Origin: Burkholderia sp.
GTDB taxonomy: Bacteria; Pseudomonadota; Gammaproteobacteria; Burkholderiales; Burkholderiaceae
Length of the DNA: 64,000 nt
NCBI GenBank assembly: GCA_031253835.1
Contig: JAIRVP010000055.1
Coordinates: 62,001 to 126,000 of the forward strand
Reading direction: 5' to 3'
The notes under the pieces are model-generated. The model saw only the letters and a program-made list of their open reading frames with translations. It was not told the DNA's origin and did not search any database. A program made the position numbers and the translations under genes. Below are positions 8,655 through 16,682 of the stretch, piece by piece; position 1 is the first letter of the stretch; each line of letters opens with the position of its first letter.

Positions 8655-9323
8655 TTACGGACGGCTGCCGGTCGGGAACGGCCATGCAGCTGCCGGGTTG
8701 AGCGCGGTCTTCGCGCCCGATGCCGGCGCAACCGATGCGGTCGACGCGGTCGTTGCCGGCGCAGCCTTCTTCACGACGGCCTTCTTCGGAGCAGCAGCCT
8801 TCTTCGGGGCAGCAGCCTTCTTCGCCGGAGCAGCAGCCGCCTTCGCAGGGGCAGCCTTCTTGGCAGGCGCAGCCTTCTTCGCAGCAGCCTTCTTCGCAGG
8901 CGCGGCCTTCTTCGCAGCAGCCTTCTTCGCCGGCGCGGCCTTCTTCGCAGCAGCCTTCTTCGCCGGTGCTGCCTTCTTCGCAGCAACCTTCTTCACGGCG
9001 ACCTTCTTCGCTGCGACCTTCTTCGCTGCGGCCTTCTTAGCCGGTGCTGCCTTCTTCGCAGCGACCTTCTTCACGGCGACTTTCTTCGCTGCGACCTTCT
9101 TGGCTGCAACCTTCTTCACCGCGACCTTCTTCGCTGCGACCTTCTTTGCAGCAGCCTTCTTCGCCGGTGCTGCCTTCTTCGCAGCAACCTTCTTCACGGC
9201 GACTTTCTTCGCTGCGACCTTCTTCACTGCAGCGGCCTTCTTCGCCGGAGCAGCAGCCTTCTTCGCAACGGTCTTCTTGGCAGCAACCTTCTTAGCAGCC
9301 GGTTTCTTCTTGGCAGTAGCCAT
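8655..9323 (-). CDS. Histone H1-like Lys/Ala-repeat DNA-binding protein
   Basis: The 222-aa protein is built almost wholly of AKK-type repeats (KKAAPAKKAAAKK, KKVAVKKVAAKK) over about residues 5-180. A short non-repetitive tail ends in an ALNPAAAWPFPTGSRP segment. It resembles eukaryotic H1 tails and bacterial AlgP/Hc2-like proteins, which bind DNA without sequence specificity and are thought to act in nucleoid compaction or expression control. The DNA is minisatellite-like on both strands. The start is supported by a strong AAGGAG Shine-Dalgarno. Repeat number is likely to vary between strains. Confidence 0.9.
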   Translation of the reverse strand: MATAKKKPAAKKVAAKKTVAKKAAAPAKKAAAVKKVAAKKVAVKKVAAKKAAPAKKAAAKKVAAKKVAVKKVAAKKVAAKKVAVKKVAAKKAAPAKKAAAKKVAAKKVAVKKVAAKKAAPAKKAAAKKAAPAKKAAAKKAAPAKKAAAKKAAPAKKAAPAKAAAAPAKKAAAPKKAAAPKKAVVKKAAPATTASTASVAPASGAKTALNPAAAWPFPTGSRP

Positions 9324-9761
9324 GTTGTTCTCCTTCAGGTTCAGATGAGAGTCAGTTCAAACTACACCCTTCGTCAAAACCCGCTTCCCGCGGACGCTGT
9401 TCAGGACGTGCGCTTCGAAGCGGGCTATTCATCGGCGTACGCGGATACCACGCGCTTACGCTAATGAATACGGTATGGCGCGCGTGACCACCTGGCCTCG
9501 CGCGCCAAATCAAGTCGGTAGCCGGCGCACCTCGCGCCGCTACCCCTAATCGCTTGATCAAGCGGACCGCCACACGGCCGTCCGCTTTATCCGGAGGGAA
9601 GTTTGCCCATCCCACTGAAGGGTTCGCAAAGTGCCGGTCGTATCGTTGGGCCGTTAAGGCACCGGGCATGCTTTGCATCAGGCGTTCTTGCTCCTAAACC
9701 TTGGGCCGGGGCCGAGAGGCCACCGGCTGCTCACATCATGTGACGGGTTCGCTGCTGCGGG
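9324..9761. other. 438-bp gene-free region with dense inverted repeats
   Basis: No convincing coding sequence is present between nrdB and the H1-like gene. Several strong stems are: cccgcttc/gaagcggg (9380-9387 with 9417-9424), ggcgcgcg/cgcgcgcc (9477-9484 with 9499-9506), an 11-bp stem with one bulge at 9517-9544, the palindrome at 9551-9564, which overlaps an alternative 8-bp stem (9560-9567 with 9580-9587), and a 9-bp stem with one bulge closed by GAGA at 9705-9727. It could be a long structured leader of the H1-like gene or a separate small RNA. I recognise no known RNA family. Confidence 0.5.
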
Positions 9762-10973
9762 TTATTCCCAGGACAGCGCGCCCCCCGTCTGATACTCGAT
9801 CACACGCGTCTCGAAGAAGTTGCGTTCCTTCTTCAGGTCGATCATCTCGCTCATCCACGGGAACGGGTTTTCCTCGTTCGGGTACAGCGGATCGAGGCCG
9901 ATCTGCTGGCAACGGCGGTTGCTGATGAAGCGCAGATAGCTCTTGAACATCGACGCGTTCAAACCCAGCACGCCGCGCGGCATCGTGTCTTCGGCGTAGC
10001 GGTATTCGAGTTCGACAGCCTGCTTGAACAGCTCGCGGATCTCGGCGCGGAATTCCGCGGTCCAGAGATGCGGATTCTCGAGCTTGATCTGGTTGATCAG
10101 GTCGATGCCGAAGTTGCAGTGCATCGACTCGTCGCGCAGGATGTACTGATATTGCTCTGCAGCACCCGTCATCTTGTTCTGGCGGCCGAGTGCGAGGATC
10201 TGCGTGAACCCGACATAGAAGAACAGGCCTTCCATGATGCAGGCGAACACGATCAGCGACTTCAGCAGCTTCTGATCCGCTTCGAGCGTGCCGGTCTTGA
10301 AGGCCGGATCCGTCAGCGTGTGGATGAACGGGATCAGGAATTCGTCCTTCGCGCGGATCGACGTGACCTCGTGGTACGCGTTGAAGATCTCGCCTTCGTC
10401 GAGACCGAGCGATTCGACAATGTACTGGTACGCGTGCGTGTGGATCGCTTCCTCGAACGCCTGGCGCAGCAGGAACTGCCGGCACTCGGGCGCCGTGATG
10501 TGGCGGTACGTGCCGAGCACGATGTTGTTCGCCGCGAGCGAATCGGCCGTCACGAAGAAGCCGAGGTTGCGCTTCACGATGCGGCGCTCGTCCTCGGTCA
10601 GACCGTTCGGGTCCTTCCACAGTGCGATGTCGCGGGACATGTTGATTTCCTGCGGCATCCAGTGGTTCGCGCAACCGGCCAGATACTTTTCCCACGCCCA
10701 CTTGTACTTGAACGGCACCAGCTGATTCACGTCAGTCTGGCCGTTGATGATGCGCTTGTCGGCGACATTGACCCGCGCTTCCGTACCGCCGGCGGGAACA
10801 GCCGATGCTTGCGGCGGCACCGCAAGATCGCCTTCGAAAATGTCACGGACCTGATGGGCGGCAGGCGCAGCAGCCTGCATTCCGACAGCCATCCCGGCGG
10901 AGGTGCGCATCGCGTTTTGCTGCGCTCCGCTCGCGGGGGTCACGGCAGTCTTCTCGTCATCCCAGTTGAGCAT
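9762..10973 (-). CDS. nrdB: Class Ia ribonucleotide reductase beta subunit
   Basis: NrdB holds the di-iron/tyrosyl radical cofactor that starts ribonucleotide reduction in NrdA. The 403-aa protein has the metal-ligand segments FEEAIHTHAYQYI, EGLFFYVGF and DESMHCNFGIDLI, and a C-terminal tail of the kind that docks to NrdA. About 75 residues of Ala/Gln/Pro-rich sequence precede the conserved core (which begins near residue 85, VPFKYKWAWEKY); this is longer than in E. coli NrdB and does not look like an ATP-cone. It lies downstream of nrdA with a 363-bp gap. ggtgag serves as ribosome site. Confidence 0.97.
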   Translation of the reverse strand: MLNWDDEKTAVTPASGAQQNAMRTSAGMAVGMQAAAPAAHQVRDIFEGDLAVPPQASAVPAGGTEARVNVADKRIINGQTDVNQLVPFKYKWAWEKYLAGCANHWMPQEINMSRDIALWKDPNGLTEDERRIVKRNLGFFVTADSLAANNIVLGTYRHITAPECRQFLLRQAFEEAIHTHAYQYIVESLGLDEGEIFNAYHEVTSIRAKDEFLIPFIHTLTDPAFKTGTLEADQKLLKSLIVFACIMEGLFFYVGFTQILALGRQNKMTGAAEQYQYILRDESMHCNFGIDLINQIKLENPHLWTAEFRAEIRELFKQAVELEYRYAEDTMPRGVLGLNASMFKSYLRFISNRRCQQIGLDPLYPNEENPFPWMSEMIDLKKERNFFETRVIEYQTGGALSWE

Positions 10974-11336
10974 AAATTCTCACCATCAATTTAGAACGGT
11001 TTGTACCATCTTTTCCTGAGCGATAAAAGGGTTCGCTCACGAAAAATCCTTTTTTCGATTCGCGTTGCGACCTCGATACAACACTTTGAGCAACGCATCG
11101 TCGTTCGTGCAGCGCGCGATGTGAGTCAAGCGTGGTTCGCGAGGTGCGCTCGACGCATCGAACGCTGATCGAAACACGACGTCGTCGGGGATGTTTCGAT
11201 CGCTTGTCACTGCCTGCAACGCAGGTGACGCGTTACAGATTCCTTATCATTTTTTTAGTTGAGAGCGGCGCACACTTCAACCTCGATCGGTCGTCGTGTG
11301 CGCCGCCCGAACCTTCTTCAGGTCAGGCGCGCTGCG
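10974..11336. other. 363-bp spacer between nrdA and nrdB
   Basis: I see no gene here. The only clear element is the 11-bp hairpin at 11265-11306, described separately. AT-rich stretches (10981-11060, 11231-11260) could hold an nrdB promoter, but I found no convincing -35/-10 pair and no second NrdR-type box. nrdB may therefore be read from the nrdA promoter. Confidence 0.6.
11265..11306. repeat. Perfect 11-bp inverted repeat in the nrdA-nrdB spacer
   Basis: gcggcgcacac (11265-11275) pairs exactly with gtgtgcgccgc (11296-11306) across a 20-base gap. It begins 31 bases after the nrdA stop on the - strand but is not followed by a T-run, so it is not a classic terminator. It may stabilise the nrdA 3' end, act as an RNA-processing site or allow partial read-through. 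Confidence 0.6.
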
Positions 11337-14330
11337 TTACTGGCACGCTTCGCACTCGTCGAAGCCGGGATCACCCGGACGCATCGTGCACACCGGACCG
11401 TCGGCCTCGACCGGCGCGAGTGCCGGTGCTGCGTCGACTGCGCCCGACGACGATGCTGCGCCGCCTGCCGCACCGAAGCCGCCGGCTGCGCCTTGCGCGC
11501 CGCCGCTGCTCGAACCGCCCGTCGGCACGGCGTTCAGCGCGCCGTGAGCGACCGTCGATTTCTCGACGTGCGTCGCCGCCATCGTGCGGAGGTAGTAGGT
11601 CGTCTTCAGGCCGCGCAGCCATGCGAGCTTGTAGACCTCGTCGAGCTTCTTGCCCGACGCGCCGCCCATGTAGATGTTCAGCGACTGCGCCTGGTCGATC
11701 CACTTCTGGCGACGCGATGCCGCTTCGACCAGCCACGTCGGGTCGACCTCGAACGCGGTCGCGTAGATCGCGCGCAGGTCGGCCGGGATGCGGTCGATGC
11801 GCGACAGCATGCCGTCGAAGTACTTCAGGTCGGCGACCATCACTTCGTCCCACAGGCCGCGTTCCTTCAGGTCGCGAACCAGGAACTCGTTCACCACCGT
11901 GAATTCGCCCGACAGGTTCGACTTCACGTACAGGTTCTGGAAGGTCGGCTCGATACAGGCCGACACGCCGATGATGTTCGAGATCGTCGCCGTCGGCGCG
12001 ATCGCGACGCAGTTCGAGTTGCGCATGCCGTGCGAAGCGATCCGCGAACGCAGCGACGTCCAGTCGAGCGACTCCGACGTGTCGACTTCGACGTAGCCGC
12101 CGCGCGCTTCCGTCAGCAGCTTCAGCGTGTCCTGCGGGAGGATGCCGCGATCCCACAGCGAGCCGCGGTAGCTCGAGTAGCGGCCGCGCTCTTCGGCCAG
12201 CTCGGTCGACGCGTAGTACGCGTAGTAGCAGACCGCTTCCATCGAACGGTCGGCGAACTCGACCGCTGCTTCCGACGCGTACGGCGTGCGCAGCAGGTGC
12301 AGGCAGTCCTGGAAGCCCATGATGCCCATGCCGACCGGACGATGCTTCAGGTTCGAGTTACGCGCCTTCGGCACCGCGTAGTAGTTGATGTCGATCACGT
12401 TGTCGAGCATGCGCATCGCGACGCTGATCGTGCGCTTCAGCTTGTCGTGGTCGAGCGCGTAGCTGCCGTCGGCCTGCTTCACCAGGTGGGCGACGAGGTT
12501 CACCGAGCCGAGGTTGCACACCGCGATTTCGGTGTCGCTCGTGTTCAGCGTGATTTCCGTGCACAGGTTCGACGAGTGGACGACGCCGACGTGCTGCTGC
12601 GGCGAGCGGATGTTGCACGGATCCTTGAACGTGATCCACGGGTGGCCCGTCTCGAACAGCATGCCGAGCATCTTGCGCCAGAGCTGCTGCGCCGGGATCT
12701 TCTTGAACAGCTTGATCTCGCCGCGCGCGACCTTGTCTTCGTAAGCCGTGTAAGCCGCCTCGAACTCCGCGCCGAACTTGTCGTGCAGGTCCGGGCAGGT
12801 CGACGGCGAGAACAGCGTCCAGTCGGTGCCTTCCATCACGCGCTTCATGAACAGGTCGGGAATCCAGTTCGCCGTGTTCATGTCGTGCGTACGGCGACGG
12901 TCGTCACCGGTGTTCTTGCGCAGCTCGAGGAATTCCTCGATGTCGAGGTGCCACGATTCGAGGTACGCGCAGACCGCGCCCTTGCGCTTGCCGCCCTGGT
13001 TCACCGCGACGGCCGTGTCGTTCACGACCTTCAGGAACGGAACCACGCCTTGCGACTTGCCGTTCGTGCCCTTGATATGCGAGCCGAGTGCGCGCACACG
13101 CGTCCAGTCGTTGCCGAGGCCGCCGGCGAACTTCGACAGCAGCGCGTTTTCCTTCAGCGCTTCATAGATGCCGTCGAGATCGTCCGCGACCGTCGTCAGG
13201 TAGCACGACGACAGCTGCGAGCGGTGCGTGCCCGAGTTGAACAGCGTCGGCGTCGAGCTCATGAAGTCGAAGCTCGACAGCACGTTGTAGAACTCGATCG
13301 CGCGCGTTTCGCGGTCGATCTCGTTCAGCGACAGGCCCATCGCGACGCGCATGAAGAAGGCCTGCGGCATTTCGATGCGGGTGCCTTCGACGTGCAGGAA
13401 GTAGCGGTCGTACAGCGTCTGCAGGCCCAGGTAGCCGAACTGCAGGTCGCGGTTCGCGTCGAGCGCTTCGCCGAGACGCTTCAGGTCGAACTGCAGCAGC
13501 TTGTCGTCGAGCAGGCCGGCGTCGACGCCGCGCTTCAGGAACTGCGGGAAGTATTCCGCGTAGCGGGCCGACATCTCGGCCTGCACGACTTCCTCGCCGA
13601 GGATCTCGCGACGGATCGTGTGCAGCAGGATGCGGGCCGTGACCTGGCTGTATGCCGGATCCTTTTCGATCATCGTGCGCGCTGCGAGGATCGCCGAGTC
13701 GTAGACCTGGCTCATCGGCACGCCGTCGTACAGGTTCTTCACCGTCTCCGCGACGATCGGGTCAGGGTTAACCGCAGCGCCGAGGCCGTCGCACGACGAC
13801 ACGATCAGTGCGCGCAGCGCGTTCAGGTCGAGCGGGCGCGTGACGCCGTTGTCGACGACGTTGATGCCGGTGCTCGACTCGCCGCCCGCTGCCGCTGCTT
13901 CCTCGCCCGCGTGCTGGCGCTCGAGGTGACGCTTCTCGCGATACAGCACGTACGCACGCGCGACGTTGTGCTCGCCGCCGCGCATCAGCGCGAGTTCGAC
14001 CTGGTCCTGGATGTCTTCGATATGGAACGTACCGCCGTTCGGGCGGCTGCGCACGAGTGCGCGCACGACGTTGTGCGTCAGCTGTTCGACCTGCTCGCGC
14101 ACGCGCGCCGATGCCGCGCCCTGCCCGCCGTTGACGGCCAGGAAAGCCTTGGTCACCGCGATCGCGATCTTCGAAGGTTCGAACGACACCACGCTGCCGT
14201 TGCGGCGGATCACCTTGTAGTCGGCGAACGTGGCCTGCGGCGCGAGCGCCTTCGCGCCCTGTTCGGTCCCGCCGAGCGGACGGCTCGAGGCGCTCTCGTA
14301 CTGGGACGTCGCGTTGTCGGTGGTTTGCAT
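11337..14330 (-). CDS. nrdA: Class Ia ribonucleotide reductase alpha subunit
   Basis: NrdA reduces ribonucleoside diphosphates to deoxyribonucleotides. The 997-aa protein has an N-terminal ATP-cone (about residues 33-125, starting YKVIRRNGSVVSFEP), which senses dATP/ATP. The catalytic barrel includes FNSGTHRSQLSSCYL and NLCTEITLN (active-site cysteines), and the C-terminus ends in CEACQ, the shuttle cysteine pair that receives electrons from thioredoxin or glutaredoxin. It is longer than E. coli NrdA (761 aa). I chose the ATG at 14330, preceded by AGGAG, over an in-frame upstream start. An NrdR-type operator lies about 290 bases upstream. Confidence 0.97.
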   Translation of the reverse strand: MQTTDNATSQYESASSRPLGGTEQGAKALAPQATFADYKVIRRNGSVVSFEPSKIAIAVTKAFLAVNGGQGAASARVREQVEQLTHNVVRALVRSRPNGGTFHIEDIQDQVELALMRGGEHNVARAYVLYREKRHLERQHAGEEAAAAGGESSTGINVVDNGVTRPLDLNALRALIVSSCDGLGAAVNPDPIVAETVKNLYDGVPMSQVYDSAILAARTMIEKDPAYSQVTARILLHTIRREILGEEVVQAEMSARYAEYFPQFLKRGVDAGLLDDKLLQFDLKRLGEALDANRDLQFGYLGLQTLYDRYFLHVEGTRIEMPQAFFMRVAMGLSLNEIDRETRAIEFYNVLSSFDFMSSTPTLFNSGTHRSQLSSCYLTTVADDLDGIYEALKENALLSKFAGGLGNDWTRVRALGSHIKGTNGKSQGVVPFLKVVNDTAVAVNQGGKRKGAVCAYLESWHLDIEEFLELRKNTGDDRRRTHDMNTANWIPDLFMKRVMEGTDWTLFSPSTCPDLHDKFGAEFEAAYTAYEDKVARGEIKLFKKIPAQQLWRKMLGMLFETGHPWITFKDPCNIRSPQQHVGVVHSSNLCTEITLNTSDTEIAVCNLGSVNLVAHLVKQADGSYALDHDKLKRTISVAMRMLDNVIDINYYAVPKARNSNLKHRPVGMGIMGFQDCLHLLRTPYASEAAVEFADRSMEAVCYYAYYASTELAEERGRYSSYRGSLWDRGILPQDTLKLLTEARGGYVEVDTSESLDWTSLRSRIASHGMRNSNCVAIAPTATISNIIGVSACIEPTFQNLYVKSNLSGEFTVVNEFLVRDLKERGLWDEVMVADLKYFDGMLSRIDRIPADLRAIYATAFEVDPTWLVEAASRRQKWIDQAQSLNIYMGGASGKKLDEVYKLAWLRGLKTTYYLRTMAATHVEKSTVAHGALNAVPTGGSSSGGAQGAAGGFGAAGGAASSSGAVDAAPALAPVEADGPVCTMRPGDPGFDECEACQ

Positions 14331-14617
14331 GTGCAAAGCTCCTGGTGTTGGATGGTGCGGAGAGAACCGCGGATTAAAACGAACGCTGCGCAACGCGGTG
14401 CGCGAGCGGTAAGAGGCGAGCGATGCGCCGGGGAAGCCGGTTCGGTCGATGCGCGACAACCCAGCCGGTCGTGTGCTTCGTCATGTATCCCCTGCCCCGT
14501 CGATGTTCGCTGCGCTGATCGCGACGCCCGGACCGCCCGGCCTGACGCGCCGCCCTGAGAACCCTGTCCGCCGGCGTTGCCCGCCGGCCGGTGCCGCTCG
14601 GGTTTCCCCTGCGACAC

Positions 14618-14664
14618 ACACTATATCTAGTACAGAACTACTCAACTGGCACCAAGTATAGTGG
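14618..14664 (-). promoter_or_regulatory. Tandem NrdR boxes upstream of nrdA
   Basis: Two 16-bp sites fit the NrdR consensus acaCwAtATaTwGtgt. Box 1 at 14618-14633 reads acactatatctagtac; box 2 at 14649-14664 reads gcaccaagtatagtgg and matches about 11 of 16 positions. Their starts are 31 bases apart, the three-helical-turn spacing typical of NrdR operators. Box 2 covers the predicted -10. NrdR represses ribonucleotide reductase genes when dATP is abundant. Confidence 0.8.
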
Positions 14665-14682
14665 ACATTCGGACGAGGTCAA
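14655..14682 (-). promoter_or_regulatory. Sigma70-type promoter of nrdA
   Basis: On the - strand, TTGACC (14677-14682) and TATACT (14655-14660) are separated by 16 bases. Each matches 5 of 6 consensus bases. The -10 is buried in NrdR box 2, so repressor binding would block polymerase. Confidence 0.75.
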
Positions 14683-14781
14683 AACGGATAATTTGCGATG
14701 AAGGTCTTGACATCGCTCACGCGCAGACACGACAAGGCATTGGTCGGAGAAAAAACTTTCTCCGCTCAAAAAACCCCGCGA

Positions 14782-15372
14782 TCAGTGCTGACGGAAAGGA
14801 AAGTATTCGGCGGAAAAACCGGCATCGCTCGCGAAGCGTTGCCAATCGAAGTGCGGGCCGGGGTCGGTCTTGCGGCCCGGCGCGACGTCCGAGTGCCCCG
14901 CGAATGCGTCGACCGGATAGCGCGCGGCGAGCGCGCGGGAGAGCGCGGCCAGGACCGCGTATTGCGCATCGTCGAACGGCACGTCGTCCGCGCCTTCGAG
15001 CTCGATGCCGATCGAGAAGTCGTTGCAGCGCGTCCGGCCGAAGAACTCGGACGAGCCCGCGTGCCACGCGCGCTCGTCGCACGACACGAACTGCACGAGC
15101 TCGCCGCCGCGGCGGATCAGGAAGTGCGCGGACACGCGCACGCCGCGCAGGTGGCTCTGGTAATAGGGGTGCGCATCGCAGTCGAGGCGGTTCAGGAACA
15201 GCGACTCGATCGCGTCGCCGCCGAATTCACCGGGCGGCAGGCTGATGTTGTGGACGACCACGAGCGTCGGCACCGCACCGGCGGGCCGCACCTCGAAGTT
15301 CGGCGACGGCGCATGGCGCGCTTCGCGCACCCAGCCGTTCGCGTCGACCGACAACAGCGGCGTGTCGCTCAT
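14782..15372 (-). CDS. ampD: 1,6-anhydro-N-acetylmuramyl-L-alanine amidase
   Basis: AmpD cleaves the peptide from anhydro-muropeptides in the cytoplasm during murein recycling; its loss derepresses AmpC-type beta-lactamases in species with AmpR. The 196-aa protein is an N-acetylmuramoyl-L-alanine amidase (Amidase_2 fold) with zinc-binding and catalytic residues in VVVHNISLPPGEFGG and in GHSDVAPGRKTDPGPHFDW. There is no signal peptide, as expected for cytosolic AmpD. Its ATG overlaps the stop of the upstream small gene by four bases (15369-15372). Confidence 0.94.
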   Translation of the reverse strand: MSDTPLLSVDANGWVREARHAPSPNFEVRPAGAVPTLVVVHNISLPPGEFGGDAIESLFLNRLDCDAHPYYQSHLRGVRVSAHFLIRRGGELVQFVSCDERAWHAGSSEFFGRTRCNDFSIGIELEGADDVPFDDAQYAVLAALSRALAARYPVDAFAGHSDVAPGRKTDPGPHFDWQRFASDAGFSAEYFPFRQH

Positions 15373-15686
15373 CGTGCGTCGTGACCGCTTGCGCGCGCGG
15401 CGTGGCGCTGCGCGTGCTCGGCGCTGCAGAAGTAGTCGCCGCCCGCGGCAACCGCGTCGCCCTTCGGCGCATGCACGCCGCATTCGGCGCAGCGCACCAT
15501 CGGCTCGGGCAGCGAGCGCGTTTCGCCGTTCGGGCGGGCGGCCCCGGGGCCGCCGGCGCCGGGCGCGCCGTCGTAACCGGTGCCGCGGCCGGTGCGCGCC
15601 TGCGCGTGCTCCTGCGCCTGGCGCAGCTTGCGCGCGAGCCACGAACCCGCGAAGAAGAGAAGGATCAGGAGAAGAATCTGTCGCAT
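15369..15686 (-). CDS. PP0621-like small membrane-anchored zinc-ribbon protein
   Basis: This 105-aa protein has an N-terminal hydrophobic segment (MRQILLLILLFFAGSWLA), a Gln/Ala/Gly-rich linker and a C-terminal cysteine motif (CAECGVHAPKGDAV then YFCSAEHAQRH), probably a small zinc finger. It matches what I recall of the PP0621 family, found beside cytochrome-assembly and ampD genes; its role is unknown. I chose the ATG at 15686 because the hydrophobic segment starts there. It overlaps ampD by four bases and ends a three-gene - strand unit with the CcsA-like gene. Confidence 0.82.
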   Translation of the reverse strand: MRQILLLILLFFAGSWLARKLRQAQEHAQARTGRGTGYDGAPGAGGPGAARPNGETRSLPEPMVRCAECGVHAPKGDAVAAGGDYFCSAEHAQRHAARASGHDAR

Positions 15687-15699
15687 CGGAAACCTGCGT

Positions 15700-16593
15700 T
15701 CAAACCACGGAACGGTGCAGCAGCACCTCGAAAACGAACCGGCTGCCGACATACGCGAGCAGCAGCGCGGCAAACGACACGAGCACCCAGCGCGCGGCGC
15801 CGCGGCCGCGCCAGCCCGACGTCTTGCGCGCGACCAGCAGGCCGCCGAACATCAGCCACGACAGGATCGCGAACACGGTCTTGTGGTCGAGCCGCAGCGC
15901 GCGCGCGTCGACCTGCTCGCTGAACAGGATGCCCGACGCGAGCGTCAGCGTGAGCAGCACGAAGCCGGCGCCGATCAGGCGGAACAGCAGCTTCTCGAGC
16001 GTGAGCAGCGGCGGCAGCGTTTCGAGCCAGCTCGCGATCCAGCCCGTCGAGCCGTCGCGCCCGCCGCTCCTCAGCGACTGCAGCCGCCGCTCGACCATCA
16101 GCATCAGGATCGCGTGCAGCGCGGCGATCGCGAACAGCCCGTACGCGATGTTCGCGATCAGGAAGTGCAGCTTGAACAGCGGCGCTGCGGCATAAGGAAG
16201 CACCCGCACGCCGCCGAACACGAGCGGCAGCAGCGACGCGCCGCACGCAAGCGGCAGGACCAGCAGGCGCAGGCTGTCGAGCGGGAAGAAGAAGCTCTCG
16301 ATCCAGTAGATGCCGGCGCCGAGCCAGAACATTGCGGACAGCGCGAACGCGAAGCCGAACACCATCGAGTCGTTCGGAAAGATCGTCATGTGGAGCAGTA
16401 CGCCGTGCGCGACGAGCGCGGCGAACAGCAGCGCGCGGCCAGCCCCGCTCATCCCGGACGCGGCGGACGCGGGAACCGGCACGGCCGGCACGCTCGCGAC
16501 GAGCGGCGTCGCGCCCTGGCGGTGCGTGCGCCAGCCTGCGACGGCGAGGCCGCCGTACAGGAATGCGGTGAGGGCATACAGTACAATATCCAT
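15700..16593 (-). CDS. CcsA/YpjD-family cytochrome c assembly-like membrane protein
   Basis: This 297-aa integral membrane protein has about eight hydrophobic segments and a CytC_asm (HemX/CcsA-like) character. It has conserved aromatic and His positions such as HFLIANIAYGLFAIAALHA and LDHKTVFAILSW. E. coli YpjD occupies the same place next to ffh. It may handle heme or assist cytochrome c assembly, but no function is proven for this branch. It diverges from ffh with an 89-bp gap that must hold both promoters. Confidence 0.9.
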   Translation of the reverse strand: MDIVLYALTAFLYGGLAVAGWRTHRQGATPLVASVPAVPVPASAASGMSGAGRALLFAALVAHGVLLHMTIFPNDSMVFGFAFALSAMFWLGAGIYWIESFFFPLDSLRLLVLPLACGASLLPLVFGGVRVLPYAAAPLFKLHFLIANIAYGLFAIAALHAILMLMVERRLQSLRSGGRDGSTGWIASWLETLPPLLTLEKLLFRLIGAGFVLLTLTLASGILFSEQVDARALRLDHKTVFAILSWLMFGGLLVARKTSGWRGRGAARWVLVSFAALLLAYVGSRFVFEVLLHRSVV

Positions 16594-16682
16594 GTTCGAA
16601 GTTTACACTAGGCCCCCTTCCCGCGACGGCTCCCTTTGTTCGGTTCCGCCGCGCCTTCGGGCCCCACTGTCCAACGCTCCCC

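Larger units (their letters stand above)
14331..14781. other. 451-bp region upstream of nrdA
   Basis: I see no gene here. On the - strand it holds the predicted nrdA promoter and tandem NrdR boxes (14618-14682) and a leader of about 290 bases before the nrdA start. An 8-bp hairpin (cggagaaa at 14745-14752 with tttctccg at 14757-14764) lies just after the ampD stop on the - strand and could mark the ampD 3' end, although no T-run follows. Confidence 0.65.

Noticed and set aside
8655..9323. Regular repeats suggesting a CRISPR array
   Set aside because: The repeats are in frame and encode AKK units of the H1-like protein; there are no unique spacers or cas genes.
9352..9678. 108-aa open frame upstream of the H1-like gene
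   Set aside because: It covers the inverted-repeat-rich gap, has no good ribosome site and low-complexity composition; RNA structure explains the region better.
11259..14558. Very long open frame opposite nrdA
   Set aside because: It is the antisense shadow of the GC-rich nrdA gene. Its translation is Arg/Val/Asp-rich with no recognisable domain, and the nrdA motifs are unambiguous.
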